Assembly (NCBI RefSeq): GCF_001591165.1 | Contig: NZ_BCUG01000026.1 | Span: 26,325 to 90,324 of the forward strand | Length of the DNA: 64,000 bases | Direction: 5' to 3' | Source: Thauera butanivorans NBRC 103042 | Lineage (GTDB): Bacteria; Pseudomonadota; Gammaproteobacteria; Burkholderiales; Rhodocyclaceae | In this document: positions 1-9,578 of the stretch, one piece after another | Position numbering within the stretch: the stretch's first letter is position 1 | How the letters are laid out: each line of letters starts with the position of its first letter | The notes under the pieces: generated by a model | What the model was told of the DNA's origin: nothing | The model's database searches: none | What the model saw: only the letters and a program-made list of their open reading frames with translations | Position numbers and translations under genes: made by a program

Positions 1-553
1 GCTGCGCCGACACGCCGCGCGCCGTCAGGTAGTCCCGTACTGCGGCGGCGCGGTTGATCGACAGGGGATTATTGACCGCATCGCTGCCGGTACTGTCGGT
101 GTGGCCGATGATGGTGACGGTGGTGACAGGGTGCTGATTCAGGCCGCCCGCCAGGCGGTCGAGCACCGGGCGCATGTTCGGCTTGATGTCGTAGCGGCCG
201 GTGTCGAAAGAGACATCGCTCGGGATATCGACCTTGAGCTGGTTGTCGGCGGTCTGGCTGACGCCGATGCCGGTGCCCTGGGTCGCCTGCTCCATCTCGG
301 CCTTCTGCTTCTGCATGTGCTGCGACCACAGATAGCCGCCCGCGGCACCCACCGCGGCGCCCACCGCCGCCCCGGTCGTGGTGCTCTTGCCCTTGTTGCC
401 GCCGGCCGTCGCACGCCCGATCGCGGCACCGGCCACGGCGCCGATGCCGGCGCCGATGCCGGTATCGCGCTGGGTTTCGCTCATGTTGGCGCAGCCGACC
501 AGGCCGCCGGCGGCAAAGGTGAGCGCAGCCAGGGAAACGATGATCTTCTTCAT
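1..553 (-). CDS. OmpA-family lipoprotein with glycine-zipper segment (C-terminus beyond window)
   Basis: The reading frame starts at ATG 553 and runs off the left edge, so only about 184 residues are visible. The N-terminus is a lipoprotein signal peptide (MKKIIVSLAALTF...) ending in a lipobox LVGC, with the acylated Cys at about residue 21. A Gly/Ala-rich zipper follows (GIGAGIGAVAGAAIG, then GAAVGAAVGAAGG), which is typical of proteins that insert into the outer membrane. The rest is the start of an OmpA C-terminal peptidoglycan-binding domain: the motif FDTGRYDIKP is followed by IIGHTDSTGSD. This is the YiaD/YfiB type of lipoprotein that links outer membrane to peptidoglycan. The downstream end is not visible, so total length is unknown. 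Confidence 0.9.
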   Translation of the reverse strand, partial: MKKIIVSLAALTFAAGGLVGCANMSETQRDTGIGAGIGAVAGAAIGRATAGGNKGKSTTTGAAVGAAVGAAGGYLWSQHMQKQKAEMEQATQGTGIGVSQTADNQLKVDIPSDVSFDTGRYDIKPNMRPVLDRLAGGLNQHPVTTVTIIGHTDSTGSDAVNNPLSINRAAAVRDYLTARGVSAQ

Positions 554-839
554 GATGTCCAGCCTCCAGATTTGTAACAGGCCCGGCGATTATCCACGCC
601 CAACGCACGCGCCTCGCCAAGCGGGTGTGCAACAAAGGATGACCGGCTCCACGCCGGCCATCCGCGCAAATGGAAATCGAATCGATTGCCATGTTGCCAG
701 AACCGCGCCGCATGCATGCGGGAAGAGGCGCAAGCCGGCGGACAGGCTCGCCGCCGGCGTGTCATGCGTCACACCCGAAAGATTGCCGCCTGGCGCTGCC
801 GCATCCCCGGACGTCCGAAGCCGGCGAGCACAGGCAGCT

Positions 840-2153
840 TCATGCGTGTTCCCTGTCGATCACCGCCCGGCCGGCGTCGACGCCGAGCTGGAAGCCTTCC
901 GATGCCCGCAGGCCGCGGCCGAGCGCACGCATGTCGGCGCCACTGGGATGCTGGAACACGCGCAGGCCGAACTCCGGCAGGATGGCCAGCAGATGGTCGA
1001 AGATGTCCGACTGCGTACCTTCGTATTCGGCCCACACGACGGTGTTGGAGAAGCAGTAGATCTCCAGCGGCAGGCCGTCCGAAGTCGGCGCCATCTGGCG
1101 CACCATCAGCATCATGCCCTGATGCACGCCGGGATGATGGCGCAGGTAGCGGTCCACATAGGCGCGGAAGGTGCCGATGTTGGTGACGCGGCGGCGGTTG
1201 ACGATGTCACGCTCGCCGCCCGGCAGGCTGGCGTTCCAGGCTTCCAGTTCGGCCTCCTTGGCCGGCAGGTAGCCGTCGAGCAGCGCGAAGCGGTCGAGAC
1301 GATGGCGCTCCTCGTCGGTCAGGAAGCGGATGCTGTGCTGGTCGATGTACAGGCTGCGCTTGATCCGCCGCCCGCCGGATTCGCGCATGCCGCGCCAGTT
1401 GCGGAACGAATCCGAGATCAGGCGCTTGGTCGGAATGGTCGTGATGGTCTTGTCGAAGTTCTGCACCTTCACCGTGTGCAGCGCAATGTCGACGACGTCG
1501 CCATCCGCATTCAGTTGCGGCATCTCGATCCAGTCGCCGATGCGCACCATGTCGTTGGACGCCAGCTGGATGCTGGCGACGAGCGACAGCAGGGTGTCCT
1601 GGAAGATCAGCATCAGCACCGCTGCCATCGCCCCCAGGCCGGACAGCAGGATCAGCGGCGAACGATCGACCAGGCTCGCTGCCATCAGGATCGCGGCGAT
1701 GAAGTAGATGATGATCTTCGTCACCTCGACATAGCCCTTGATCGGCCGGATCCTGGCGCTGGGACGGCGCTGATAGCGCGCGCCGAGAATGTTCAGCAAG
1801 CCACCCAGCGCCAGCGCCACCGTCAGCACGATGAAGGCGCTGCACACGTTCTCGACCACCGCCACCAGCGCTTGCGGAAGATGCGGCACCATGCCGACGC
1901 CGATCATCAGCACCAGCGCGGGAACGGTATTCGACAGCCGCGACACCACCCTCATCGGCGTCGTGCCGCCCGGCTCGCCATCCCGGGCGAGCACGCTCGC
2001 GCCCAGCAGCTTGCGCAGGCCGCGCAGCAGGACGTGCTTGGTCAGCCAGTTCGCCAGCCAGGCGAGGGCCAGCAGGCTGCCGGCCGCGACCAGCGTGTAC
2101 AGCAGCGGGTGCTGCTCCAGCACACCGACCGCAGCATCGAAATCCTCTTGCAT
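840..2153 (-). CDS. ybdG: MscS-family mechanosensitive channel, YbdG-like
   Basis: Inner-membrane protein of 437 residues, close in length to E. coli YbdG (about 415), the miniconductance channel of the MscS superfamily that gates under osmotic stress. Several hydrophobic segments fill the first half (about residues 20-40, 70-130 and 150-200). They are followed by the MscS pore-lining and beta-domain region (IFQDTLLSLVASIQLASNDMV, GDWIEMP, then DGDVVDI) and a YbdG-type cytoplasmic C-terminus. I chose ATG 2153 because GGAGATGG lies just upstream. A longer frame to 2405 would overlap the divergent glnS promoter region and adds non-conserved sequence. Transcribed divergently from glnS. Confidence 0.88.
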   Translation of the reverse strand: MQEDFDAAVGVLEQHPLLYTLVAAGSLLALAWLANWLTKHVLLRGLRKLLGASVLARDGEPGGTTPMRVVSRLSNTVPALVLMIGVGMVPHLPQALVAVVENVCSAFIVLTVALALGGLLNILGARYQRRPSARIRPIKGYVEVTKIIIYFIAAILMAASLVDRSPLILLSGLGAMAAVLMLIFQDTLLSLVASIQLASNDMVRIGDWIEMPQLNADGDVVDIALHTVKVQNFDKTITTIPTKRLISDSFRNWRGMRESGGRRIKRSLYIDQHSIRFLTDEERHRLDRFALLDGYLPAKEAELEAWNASLPGGERDIVNRRRVTNIGTFRAYVDRYLRHHPGVHQGMMLMVRQMAPTSDGLPLEIYCFSNTVVWAEYEGTQSDIFDHLLAILPEFGLRVFQHPSGADMRALGRGLRASEGFQLGVDAGRAVIDREHA

Positions 2154-2362
2154 TCCATCTCCACGAAAACGCGCCCCAGCGTATATCCGAACGCCGTCCG
2201 CCGGCGAACCGCATTTGGCGCAAATTATATCCAGCCGATTTCCTGCCCTTCCGTCTCCCCAACCCGACGGGTGGAACCAATCGGCTACAATCCACCCCAA
2301 TCGCAAGCATCCACGGGCCATGCCGGCAGGCTGCCCGCAACTCTCCAGCTCCCTTGAATCCG

Positions 2363-4102
2363 ATGAATCACCCCGACCACAAAGCCGGCGCCGAAGCCGC
2401 CGCACCGAGCAACTTCATTCGCAACATCATCGACGAGGACCTCCGCAGCAACAAATGGGGCGGCCGCGTCGAGACGCGCTTCCCGCCCGAACCGAACGGC
2501 TACCTGCACTACGGCCACGCCAAGTCGATCTGCCTGAACTTCGGCCTGGCCGAAGCCTATGGCGGCGTCTGCCACATGCGTTTCGACGACACCAACCCCG
2601 AGAAGGAAGAGCAGGAATACGTCGACGCCATCATCGAGTCGGTGCGCTGGCTCGGCTTCGACTGGGGCGAACACCTGTATTTCGCCTCGGACTACTTCGA
2701 CACCATGCACGCCTGCGCCGTCAGCCTGATCAAGGCCGGCAAGGCCTATGTCGACTCGCAGTCGGCCGAGGAAATGCGCGCCAACCGCGGCACGCTGACC
2801 GAAGCCGGCAAGAACAGCCCCTGGCGTGACCGCAGCGTGGCCGAGAACCTGGAGCTCTTCGAGCGCATGCGCGCCGGAGAGTTCGCCGAAGGCAGCCACG
2901 TCCTGCGTGCGAAGATCGACATGGCCAGCCCCAACATCAATCTGCGCGATCCGGCGATCTACCGCATCCGCCACGCCAGCCACCACCGCAGCGGCGACAA
3001 ATGGTGCATCTACCCGATGTACACCTTCGCCCATCCGATCGAGGACGCGATCGAGAACATCACCCACTCGGTGTGCACGCTCGAATTCGAGGACCAGCGG
3101 CCCTTCTACGACTGGCTGCTCGACGCGCTGGCCACCGAAGGCCACTTCCCGCGCCCGCTGCCGCAGCAGATCGAGTTCTCCCGCCTCAACCTGACTTACG
3201 TCGTGCTGTCCAAGCGCAAGCTGATCCAGCTCGTCAACGAAGGCCACGTCGACGGCTGGGACGACCCGCGCCTTCCGACCCTGATCGGCGCACGCCGCCG
3301 CGGCTTCACGCCGGCCGGCTTCCGCCGCTTCGCCGAGCGCATCGGCGTCTCCAAGGCCGACGCCTGGATCGACATGAGCGTGCTCGAAGAGTGCATGCGC
3401 GACGACCTCAACGAAGCCGCCGAACGCCGCGTCGCCGTGCTCGACCCGCTGCGGCTGGTCATCACCAACTACCCGGAAGGCCAGTCCGAGCTGTGCGAAG
3501 CGCCCAAGCACCCGCTCAAGCCCGAGCTCGGCAAGCGCGAAATGCCTTTCGGCCGCGAGCTGTGGATCGAGCGCGAGGACTTCATGGAAGAACCCGTCAA
3601 GGGCTTCCGCCGCCTCTACCCCGGCAACATGGCGCGGCTGCGCTACGGCTTCGTCGTCAAATGCACCGGCTGCGAGAAGGACGCCGATGGCAATGTCACC
3701 GCGGTGCTGGCCGAATACATGCCCGACTCCAAGTCCGGCACGCCCGGCGCCGACGACTACAAGGTCAAGGGCAACCTGCACTGGGTCTCGGCCGCGCACG
3801 GCTACCAGGCCGAAGTGCGCCTGTACGACCGCCTGTTCGCCCACCCCCACCCCGGCCAGCGCCGCGAAGGCGACGCCCCGGACGCCGAGCGCGACTTCCT
3901 CGACGACATCAACCCGGACAGCAAGCGCACCGTCACCGCCTGGCTGGAACCGGCGCTGAAGGACGCCCAGGCCGAGGACCGCTTCCAGTTCGAGCGCCAC
4001 GGTTACTTCGTCGCCGACCGCGTCGATTCGAAACCCGGCGCGCCGGTGTTCAACCGCACGGTCACGCTGAAGGATTCGTGGGCGAAGGGCGGGAAAGCTT
4101 GA
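2363..4102 (+). CDS. glnS: glutamine--tRNA ligase
   Basis: Cytoplasmic class I aminoacyl-tRNA synthetase that charges tRNA-Gln with glutamine using ATP. The HIGH-type signature is visible as PPEPNGYLHYGHAKS near residue 44, followed by FDDTNPEKE. The KMSKS counterpart is VLSKRKL near residue 280. The C-terminal half carries the anticodon-binding beta barrels (for example LRYGFVVKCTGCEKD). At 579 residues it is close to the E. coli enzyme (554). A TTG start at 2354 would add three residues; ATG 2363 is preferred, but neither has a strong ribosome binding site. Presence of GlnRS is usual in beta- and gammaproteobacteria. Confidence 0.96.
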   Translation: MNHPDHKAGAEAAAPSNFIRNIIDEDLRSNKWGGRVETRFPPEPNGYLHYGHAKSICLNFGLAEAYGGVCHMRFDDTNPEKEEQEYVDAIIESVRWLGFDWGEHLYFASDYFDTMHACAVSLIKAGKAYVDSQSAEEMRANRGTLTEAGKNSPWRDRSVAENLELFERMRAGEFAEGSHVLRAKIDMASPNINLRDPAIYRIRHASHHRSGDKWCIYPMYTFAHPIEDAIENITHSVCTLEFEDQRPFYDWLLDALATEGHFPRPLPQQIEFSRLNLTYVVLSKRKLIQLVNEGHVDGWDDPRLPTLIGARRRGFTPAGFRRFAERIGVSKADAWIDMSVLEECMRDDLNEAAERRVAVLDPLRLVITNYPEGQSELCEAPKHPLKPELGKREMPFGRELWIEREDFMEEPVKGFRRLYPGNMARLRYGFVVKCTGCEKDADGNVTAVLAEYMPDSKSGTPGADDYKVKGNLHWVSAAHGYQAEVRLYDRLFAHPHPGQRREGDAPDAERDFLDDINPDSKRTVTAWLEPALKDAQAEDRFQFERHGYFVADRVDSKPGAPVFNRTVTLKDSWAKGGKA

Positions 4103-4174
4103 TCGAAAGCCTGCTAACCTGAGCCATTGAATGGCGAGCCAAGAGATGCACACCGACCCGATCACAGCCAGGGT

Positions 4175-4253
4175 AGGATGGGTAGAGCCGCAGGCGAAAC
4201 CCATCGTTTGCGGGGAGCAGGGGTGATGGGTTTCGCTACGCTCTACCCATCCT
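4175..4253. repeat. 79-base imperfect palindrome (dispersed-repeat-like hairpin)
   Basis: Two nested inverted-repeat pairs are seen directly. AGGATGGGTAGAGC (4175-4188) is exactly complementary to GCTCTACCCATCCT (4240-4253). Inside it, GCGAAACCCATC (4194-4205) pairs exactly with GATGGGTTTCGC (4225-4236). The arms also share a direct GATGGGT theme. From general knowledge, sequences of the form GTAGGATGGGTAGAGCG are common as intergenic repeats in beta- and gammaproteobacteria, so this is probably one copy of a dispersed family. Only one copy was seen in this window. Confidence 0.75.
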
Positions 4254-4396
4254 GCTCGTGCTCAGCAACGAGGCATTCGAGCAAGAACGTAGCCTCCCCA
4301 ACACACTTGCTTGGCGCGCTGCCCGTGAGGGGCAGGTTCATGAGTTCCAGCACTGATCCCGCCTCTCATACCGGTCGACAAGCTACGGCGGTTCCA

Positions 4397-4484
4397 GGAA
4401 GCGTGTGTGGTGTTCCTGGAGAAGCGAGGACTGTCCGAGCGCAGCGAGTTCCGCAGCCTCGGAAGGAATTCCACACACGCTTCC
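4397..4484. repeat. 88-base palindromic element, second family
   Basis: GGAAGCGTGTGTGG (4397-4410) is exactly complementary to CCACACACGCTTCC (4471-4484). Further pairs are TTCC (4413-4416) with GGAA (4465-4468), and CGAGG (4425-4429) with CCTCG (4457-4461). The central part (GTCCGAGCGCAGCGAGTTCCG) can fold partially. The shape is that of a REP- or MITE-like hairpin rather than a simple terminator. It ends about 90 bases before the start of the efflux adaptor gene. No second copy was seen in this window. Confidence 0.7.
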
Positions 4485-4575
4485 CCCGCACGAGCATCCA
4501 GAAACACGATTCCAGACAGCCGTCGAAAGTACCAAGCGTTTTACTTTCCATGCGCTCTACCGGCAAACACTGGCC

Positions 4576-5721
4576 ATGAAGATCCTCCGCCGCCTCCTGC
4601 CCCTGATATTGATTGTCAGCCTCGTGGCGGCAGCCGGCTGGTGGCTGACGCGGCCCAAGCCGGTGGCGGTGGTGGTGCATGAAGTGGGGCGCGGGCTGGT
4701 CGAGGCGACGCTGTCGAACACGCGCGCCGGCGAAATCGAAGCCTGCCAGCGCAGCAAGATGGCAACCATCGTCGGCGGCCGCATCGACTATCTGGGCGTC
4801 AAGGAAGGCGACCGCGTCGAAGCGGGCCAGGTGCTGATGCGGCTGTGGCATGGCGACCTCGAAGCACGGCTGACGGTGGCCAGGGCCCAGCTTGCGACCG
4901 CGCGCCAGCGCGTGCGGGAAGCCTGTACCGTCGCCGACAACGCCGAACGCGAGGCGGCACGCCAGGCACAACTGGTCAAACGCGGCTTCGTCTCGGCCAG
5001 CGCCGAGGAAAGGGCCCGCACCGAAGCCCATGCCCGGCGCGCCGCCTGCGACACCGCGCGGGCCGACGTCCTCACCGCCCAGGCGCAGGTCGACGCCACC
5101 GAGATCGACCGCCAGCGCCTGGTGCTGGTCGCGCCCTTCGCCGGCACCGTGGCGCTGATCACCGGCGAACTCGGCGAGATTTCCATCCCCTCCCCGCCCG
5201 GCGTGCCGACACCGCCGGCGATCGACCTGATCGACGACACCTGTCTGTACGTCAAGGCACCGATGGACGAAATCGATGCCCCGCGGATCCGTCCCGGCCA
5301 GCCGGTGCGGATCACGCTCGAAGCGATGCCGGCCACCGTCTTCGAAGGCCGCGTCAAGCGCATCGCGCCTTACATCACCGCGGTCGAGAAGCAGGCGCGC
5401 ACGGTGGAGGTGGACATCGACTTCGTCCGCCCCGACGAGGCGCGCGGCATGCTGGTGGGCTACAGTGCCGACGTCGAGATCGTGCTCGACACCCGCGCCG
5501 ACGCGCTGCGCATTCCCACCGCGGCGCTGCGCGAAGGCCAGCGCGTGCTGGTGGAAACGAACGGCCGGCTGGTCGAACGCGAAGTGCGTACCGGATTGTC
5601 GAACTGGGAGCACACCGAGATCGTTGACGGCCTGAACGCCGGCGAGCGCATCGTCACCTCGCTGGAGCGCGCAGGTGTCGTGGCTGGCGCACGGGTCAGC
5701 GTCGAATCCACCGCCCGCTAG
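4576..5721 (+). CDS. efflux periplasmic adaptor (HlyD / MacA type)
   Basis: A 381-residue membrane-fusion protein that links an inner-membrane ABC transporter to an outer-membrane channel. It has an N-terminal membrane anchor (about residues 7-24). Two lipoyl half-motifs follow (GGRIDYLGVKEGDRVEAGQVLM and later LVAPFAGTVALI), with an alpha-helical hairpin of about 90 residues rich in Ala, Glu and Arg between them. A beta-barrel domain completes the protein (VKAPMDEIDAPRI, VRITLEA). ATG 4576 opens the hydrophobic anchor; the longer frame upstream lies in the palindromic repeat and is rejected. It is first in a five-gene operon with an ABC ATPase and two FtsX-type permeases, so the assembled system is MacAB-like. 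The substrate is unknown. Confidence 0.88.
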   Translation: MKILRRLLPLILIVSLVAAAGWWLTRPKPVAVVVHEVGRGLVEATLSNTRAGEIEACQRSKMATIVGGRIDYLGVKEGDRVEAGQVLMRLWHGDLEARLTVARAQLATARQRVREACTVADNAEREAARQAQLVKRGFVSASAEERARTEAHARRAACDTARADVLTAQAQVDATEIDRQRLVLVAPFAGTVALITGELGEISIPSPPGVPTPPAIDLIDDTCLYVKAPMDEIDAPRIRPGQPVRITLEAMPATVFEGRVKRIAPYITAVEKQARTVEVDIDFVRPDEARGMLVGYSADVEIVLDTRADALRIPTAALREGQRVLVETNGRLVEREVRTGLSNWEHTEIVDGLNAGERIVTSLERAGVVAGARVSVESTAR

Positions 5722-5734
5722 CCCGGAGCACGGC

Positions 5735-6438
<704 letters not shown>

Positions 6439-6442
<4 letters not shown>

Positions 6443-7647
6443 GCCCCGCCGATACGCTGCGCTTCGCCACCCGCGCCGCGCTCGGCTACCCGCAGCGCAC
6501 CGCGCTGATGATGCTGGCGATGTCGATCGGCGTCGCCGCGGTGGTGATGCTGACCGCGCTCGGCGACGGCGCGCGGCGCTTCGTCGTCGAGGAGTTCTCC
6601 GCGCTCGGCGCCAACCTGCTGATCGTGCTGCCCGGCCGCACCGGCACCGGCGGCGTCAACCCGGGCAGCTTCGTCAGCAGCACGCCGCGCGATCTCACCA
6701 CCGACGATGCCGCCGCGCTGCTGCGCGTGCCGCAGGTCAAGCGCGTCGCCCCGCTGGCGATGGGCAGCGCCGAAATTTCCTTCGGCGGCCGCCTGCGCGA
6801 AGTCATGGTGCTGGGCACCAGCGCCGACTATGTCGACATCCGCGGCTTCGGCGTCGCCCGCGGACAGTTCCTGCCGCGCGAGGACTTCCGCCGCGCTTCG
6901 GCAGTCGCCGTCATCGGCGAGACGATCCGTGCCGAACTGTTCGGCAACCAGAATGCCATCGGCCGCATGATCCGGCTGGGCGACCGCCGGCTGCGCGTGA
7001 TCGGCGCCATGGGGCCGGCCGGCCGCGGGCTGGGCATGAACTCGGACGAACTGGTGCTGGTGCCGGTCGCCACCGCGCAGGCGATGTTCGACACCAACTC
7101 GCTGTTCCGCATCATGATCGAGACGCGCGACCGTGAATCCCTGTTGCCCGCCCAGCGCGAGGTCGAGAAGCTGCTGGGCGCACGCCGCCAGGGCGAGCTC
7201 GATTTCACCGTCATCACCCAGGACGCAGTGCTGGGCACTTTCGACCGCATCCTCGGCGCACTGACGCTGGGCGTCGCCGGCATCGCCGCGATCAGCCTGG
7301 CAGTGGCGGGCATCCTGGTCATGAACGTGATGCTGGTCGCCGTCACTCAGCGCACCGGCGAAATCGGCCTGCTGAAGGCACTGGGCGCCAGCCGCCGCGC
7401 CATCCGTTTCGCCTTCCTGGCCGAAGCCGCGCTTTTGTCGCTGGCAGGCGCACTGGCCGGCTTCATCCTCGGCCATGCCGGTGCGTGGGCGATCCGGCTC
7501 GCCTTTCCCGCCCTGCCCGCCTGGCCGCCGGACTGGGCGGTGAGCGCCGCGCTCGGCACCGCACTCGCCACCGGCCTGCTGTTCGGCGTCATGCCGGCAC
7601 GCCGCGCCGCCGCGCTGGACCCGGTCCAGGCGCTGACGAAGCGATGA
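6439..7647 (+). CDS. ABC transporter permease, FtsX/MacB family (first of pair)
   Basis: A 402-residue inner-membrane protein with the MacB-like layout. It has one N-terminal transmembrane helix (about residues 22-42), a periplasmic domain of about 210 residues (MacB core), and three C-terminal transmembrane helices starting near residue 275, with the FtsX-type sequence GEIGLLKALGASRR between the first two. ATP hydrolysis by the preceding ATPase would drive movement of the periplasmic part (mechanotransmission). It overlaps the ATPase by four bases (ATGA). The following gene is a paralogue of the same shape, so the transporter is probably a heterodimer rather than a MacB homodimer. Confidence 0.9.
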
Positions 7648-7663
7648 ACACGGGGACGATGCC

Positions 7664-8863
7664 ATGAGCTGGCGCGACCTCCTGCATCTGGCCCTGCGCT
7701 CGATCACCGCCCACCGCCTGCGCAGCATGCTGACGCTGGGCGGTATCGCGGTCGGCATCGCCGCAGTGATCCTGCTGACTTCGCTCGGCGAAGGCCTGCA
7801 CCGCTTCGTGCTGCGGGAGTTCGGCCAGTTCGGCACCAACGTCATCGAAGTCGCCCCCGGCCGCGAAGGCGCACGCGGCGGCCCGCCGGGCCTGCCCTCC
7901 TCCGCGCGCGAACTGACGCTCGACGATGCCGCGGCGCTCGCCCGCCTGCCGCATGTCATCCATGTTTCCGGCAACGTCAGCGGCAACGCCGAAGTGCGCG
8001 CCAATGGCCGCGTGCGGCGCACCACGGTGCTGGCGGTGGGTTCCGGCATGCAGGACATCTACGCGATGCGGGTCCGCATCGGCCGCTTCCTGCCGCCGGA
8101 CGACAGCGACAGCGCACGCGCCTTCGTCGTGCTCGGCGCCAAGCTCAAGCGCGAACTGTTCGATGCCGGCAACGCACTCGGCGCACGGGTGCAGATCGGC
8201 GACGAGCGCTACCGGGTCATCGGCATCATGGAAGAAAAGGGGCAGTTCCTCGGCTTCGATCTCGACGACACCGCCTTCATCCCCACCGCGCGCGGCATGG
8301 CGCTGTTCAAGCGCGACGGCCTGATGGAGATCGGCCTCAGCTACGACGAGAACGTGCCGGCCGCGCGCGTGGTCGATCAGGTCAAGCGCAGCCTGATGGC
8401 ACGCCACGGCCGCGAGGACTTCACCGTGCGCACCCAGGAAGACATGCTGGCGACGCTGTCGAACATCCTCGGCATCCTCACCGCGGCGGTCGGCGCGCTG
8501 GGTGGCATTTCGCTGCTGGTCGGCGGCGTCGGCATCGCCACCATCATGACCATCGCCGTCACCGAACGTACCAGCGAAATCGGCCTGCTGGTCGCGCTCG
8601 GCGCGCGCCGCCGCACCATCCTCGGCCTGTTCCTGGGCGAAGCAGTGGTGCTTGCCGCCGCCGGAGGCCTGGCCGGCCTGGCCGCGGGCATGGGCCTCGC
8701 CCAGTCGATCGGCCTGCTGCTCCCCAACCTGCCGGTCAGCACGCCCTGGGCTTTCGTCCTCGCTGCTGAAAGCATGGCAGTGCTGATCGGCCTGCTGGCC
8801 GGCATCCTGCCCGCCAGCCGCGCCGCCCGCCTGAACCCCGTGGAGGCCCTGCATGCCGAATGA
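7664..8863 (+). CDS. ABC transporter permease, FtsX/MacB family (second of pair)
   Basis: This 399-residue paralogue of the preceding permease shares the same order: a transmembrane helix near residues 22-42, a periplasmic MacB-type domain, and three C-terminal helices flanking TSEIGLLVALGARRR. The N-terminal stretch SITAHRLRSMLTLGGIAVG is typical of macrolide-exporter type permeases. It lies 16 bases after the first permease in the same operon. Two non-identical permeases served by one ATPase suggest an obligate heterodimer. The substrate could be a lipopeptide, a macrolide-like compound or an envelope lipid; the sequence does not decide. Confidence 0.9.
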   Translation: MSWRDLLHLALRSITAHRLRSMLTLGGIAVGIAAVILLTSLGEGLHRFVLREFGQFGTNVIEVAPGREGARGGPPGLPSSARELTLDDAAALARLPHVIHVSGNVSGNAEVRANGRVRRTTVLAVGSGMQDIYAMRVRIGRFLPPDDSDSARAFVVLGAKLKRELFDAGNALGARVQIGDERYRVIGIMEEKGQFLGFDLDDTAFIPTARGMALFKRDGLMEIGLSYDENVPAARVVDQVKRSLMARHGREDFTVRTQEDMLATLSNILGILTAAVGALGGISLLVGGVGIATIMTIAVTERTSEIGLLVALGARRRTILGLFLGEAVVLAAAGGLAGLAAGMGLAQSIGLLLPNLPVSTPWAFVLAAESMAVLIGLLAGILPASRAARLNPVEALHAE

Positions 8864-9164
8864 ACTCGGCGGCACACGCCGCGCCGCGCTGCTCGCCATG
8901 CTGCTGCTGACGGCCTCTGCCGACGCCGCGCCGGCACCATGGCATGTCTGGCGCAGCAAGCTGGACGGGCAGGAATTCTGTGCCCAGACGTCGCCTGGCC
9001 CCGGCTGGACACACGAACGCGGCCCCTTCGCCGACCTCCATTGCCGCAAGCCCAGCAAGCCGGCAGGCCCGTCAGGCAAGGCGAATATCCCTCCCGCATC
9101 CCCTTCGGTTGACCCAGGTCAAGCTTTGCCCAGATTGCCCGGCAAACCCGCTTCGACCCGCTAG
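8853..9164 (+). CDS. small secreted protein of unknown function, end of efflux operon
   Basis: A 103-residue product with a short Sec signal peptide (RRAALLAMLLLTASADAAPA), so it is likely periplasmic. The mature part begins WHVWRSKLDGQEFCAQTSPGPGW. It contains two cysteines that could form a disulfide and ends in a Pro/Ser-rich tail. It overlaps the second permease by 11 bases, which supports co-expression with the transporter. I do not recognise a family. It could be a periplasmic accessory of the exporter, or the frame could be fortuitous; the signal peptide and tight overlap favour a real gene. Confidence 0.6.
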   Translation: MPNELGGTRRAALLAMLLLTASADAAPAPWHVWRSKLDGQEFCAQTSPGPGWTHERGPFADLHCRKPSKPAGPSGKANIPPASPSVDPGQALPRLPGKPASTR

Positions 9165-9260
9165 ACTGGAATCAAGGATTCGCTGTGACGTATTTCACGC
9201 AACATTCCGGATGCTTTCGGAGCCGCAGCAAGCTTGACCAGCATAAAAAAGGAGACAGCC

Positions 9261-9500
9261 ATGAGTATCCTCGATTCCCCGCTCGGTCGCTGCGAAGCCA
9301 TCCGTGAAATGGTTCTTCTCGACGAAACGCAACAGGAATGCGCCTGTGAACACGGTTGTCCGCCGGGCTGCGATTGCCCGCTCGCCGGCTGCTTCGCCGA
9401 AGTGAGTGGCCTGAGCGCGGAGCACGCAGCCGAGCTGAAACAGGTCGACGAGCGCATCAGGCAGACGAAGGCTCGGGCGCGCGAACTCCTGGCTGCCTGA
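9261..9500 (+). CDS. small cysteine-rich protein, possible metal-binding
   Basis: A 79-residue cytoplasmic-looking protein. ATG 9261 is chosen because AAGGAG sits 5 bases upstream; the frame could extend nine codons further but would include that site. It contains seven Cys: Cys11 and then a dense block at residues 27, 29, 33, 37, 39 and 44 in the pattern C-x-C-x3-C-x3-C-x-C-x4-C. The C-terminal 30 residues form a charged predicted helix (AAELKQVDERIRQTKARARE). This resembles small zinc-binding or metallothionein-like proteins in composition only; I cannot assign a family. A terminator follows at 9521, so it appears to be a single-gene transcript or the end of the efflux operon. Confidence 0.72.
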   Translation: MSILDSPLGRCEAIREMVLLDETQQECACEHGCPPGCDCPLAGCFAEVSGLSAEHAAELKQVDERIRQTKARARELLAA

Positions 9501-9520
9501 ACACCCCGGTCCAGGCATCT

Positions 9521-9553
9521 GCGGCCATCATTCCGATGGCCGCATTCATTTTG
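9521..9553 (+). terminator. intrinsic terminator between convergent genes
   Basis: GCGGCCATC (9521-9529) and GATGGCCGC (9535-9543) form a perfect 9-base-pair stem with a five-base loop, followed by a T-rich run (ATTCATTTTG). It lies between the cysteine-rich protein gene and the oppositely oriented rluF, and probably ends the plus-strand transcript. Confidence 0.75.
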
Positions 9554-9578
9554 CTGCGTTCCGCTCAGGCAGGCCGAA

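Larger units (their letters stand above)
4103..4575. other. 473-base intergenic region carrying two unrelated palindromic repeats
   Basis: No credible gene lies between glnS and the efflux operon. An open frame at 4127-4579 exists, but its composition follows the repeats and it has no protein-like features. The stretch holds two palindromic elements, listed separately at 4175-4253 and 4397-4484. Either could end glnS transcription as RNA hairpins, although no U-tract follows them. No clear promoter for the downstream operon was recognised. Confidence 0.7.

Noticed and set aside
2263..2291. Possible glnS promoter with TACAAT at 2286-2291
   Set aside because: The -10 box is fair, but no -35 hexamer lies at 16-18 bases, and the site could not be separated from chance.
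378..2357. Long plus-strand open frame (659 codons) opposite the YbdG-like gene
   Set aside because: It is the antisense shadow of the channel gene in GC-rich DNA; it is rich in Arg, His, Gln and Ala with no domain, and crosses two real genes on the other strand.
2285..4204. 639-codon minus-strand frame opposite glnS
   Set aside because: Antisense shadow of glnS; composition is Val/Ala/Gly/Arg-rich and it includes part of the intergenic repeat.
4127..4579. 150-codon plus-strand frame between glnS and the adaptor gene
   Set aside because: It runs through both palindromic elements and ends over the adaptor start; no ribosome site and no protein-like pattern.
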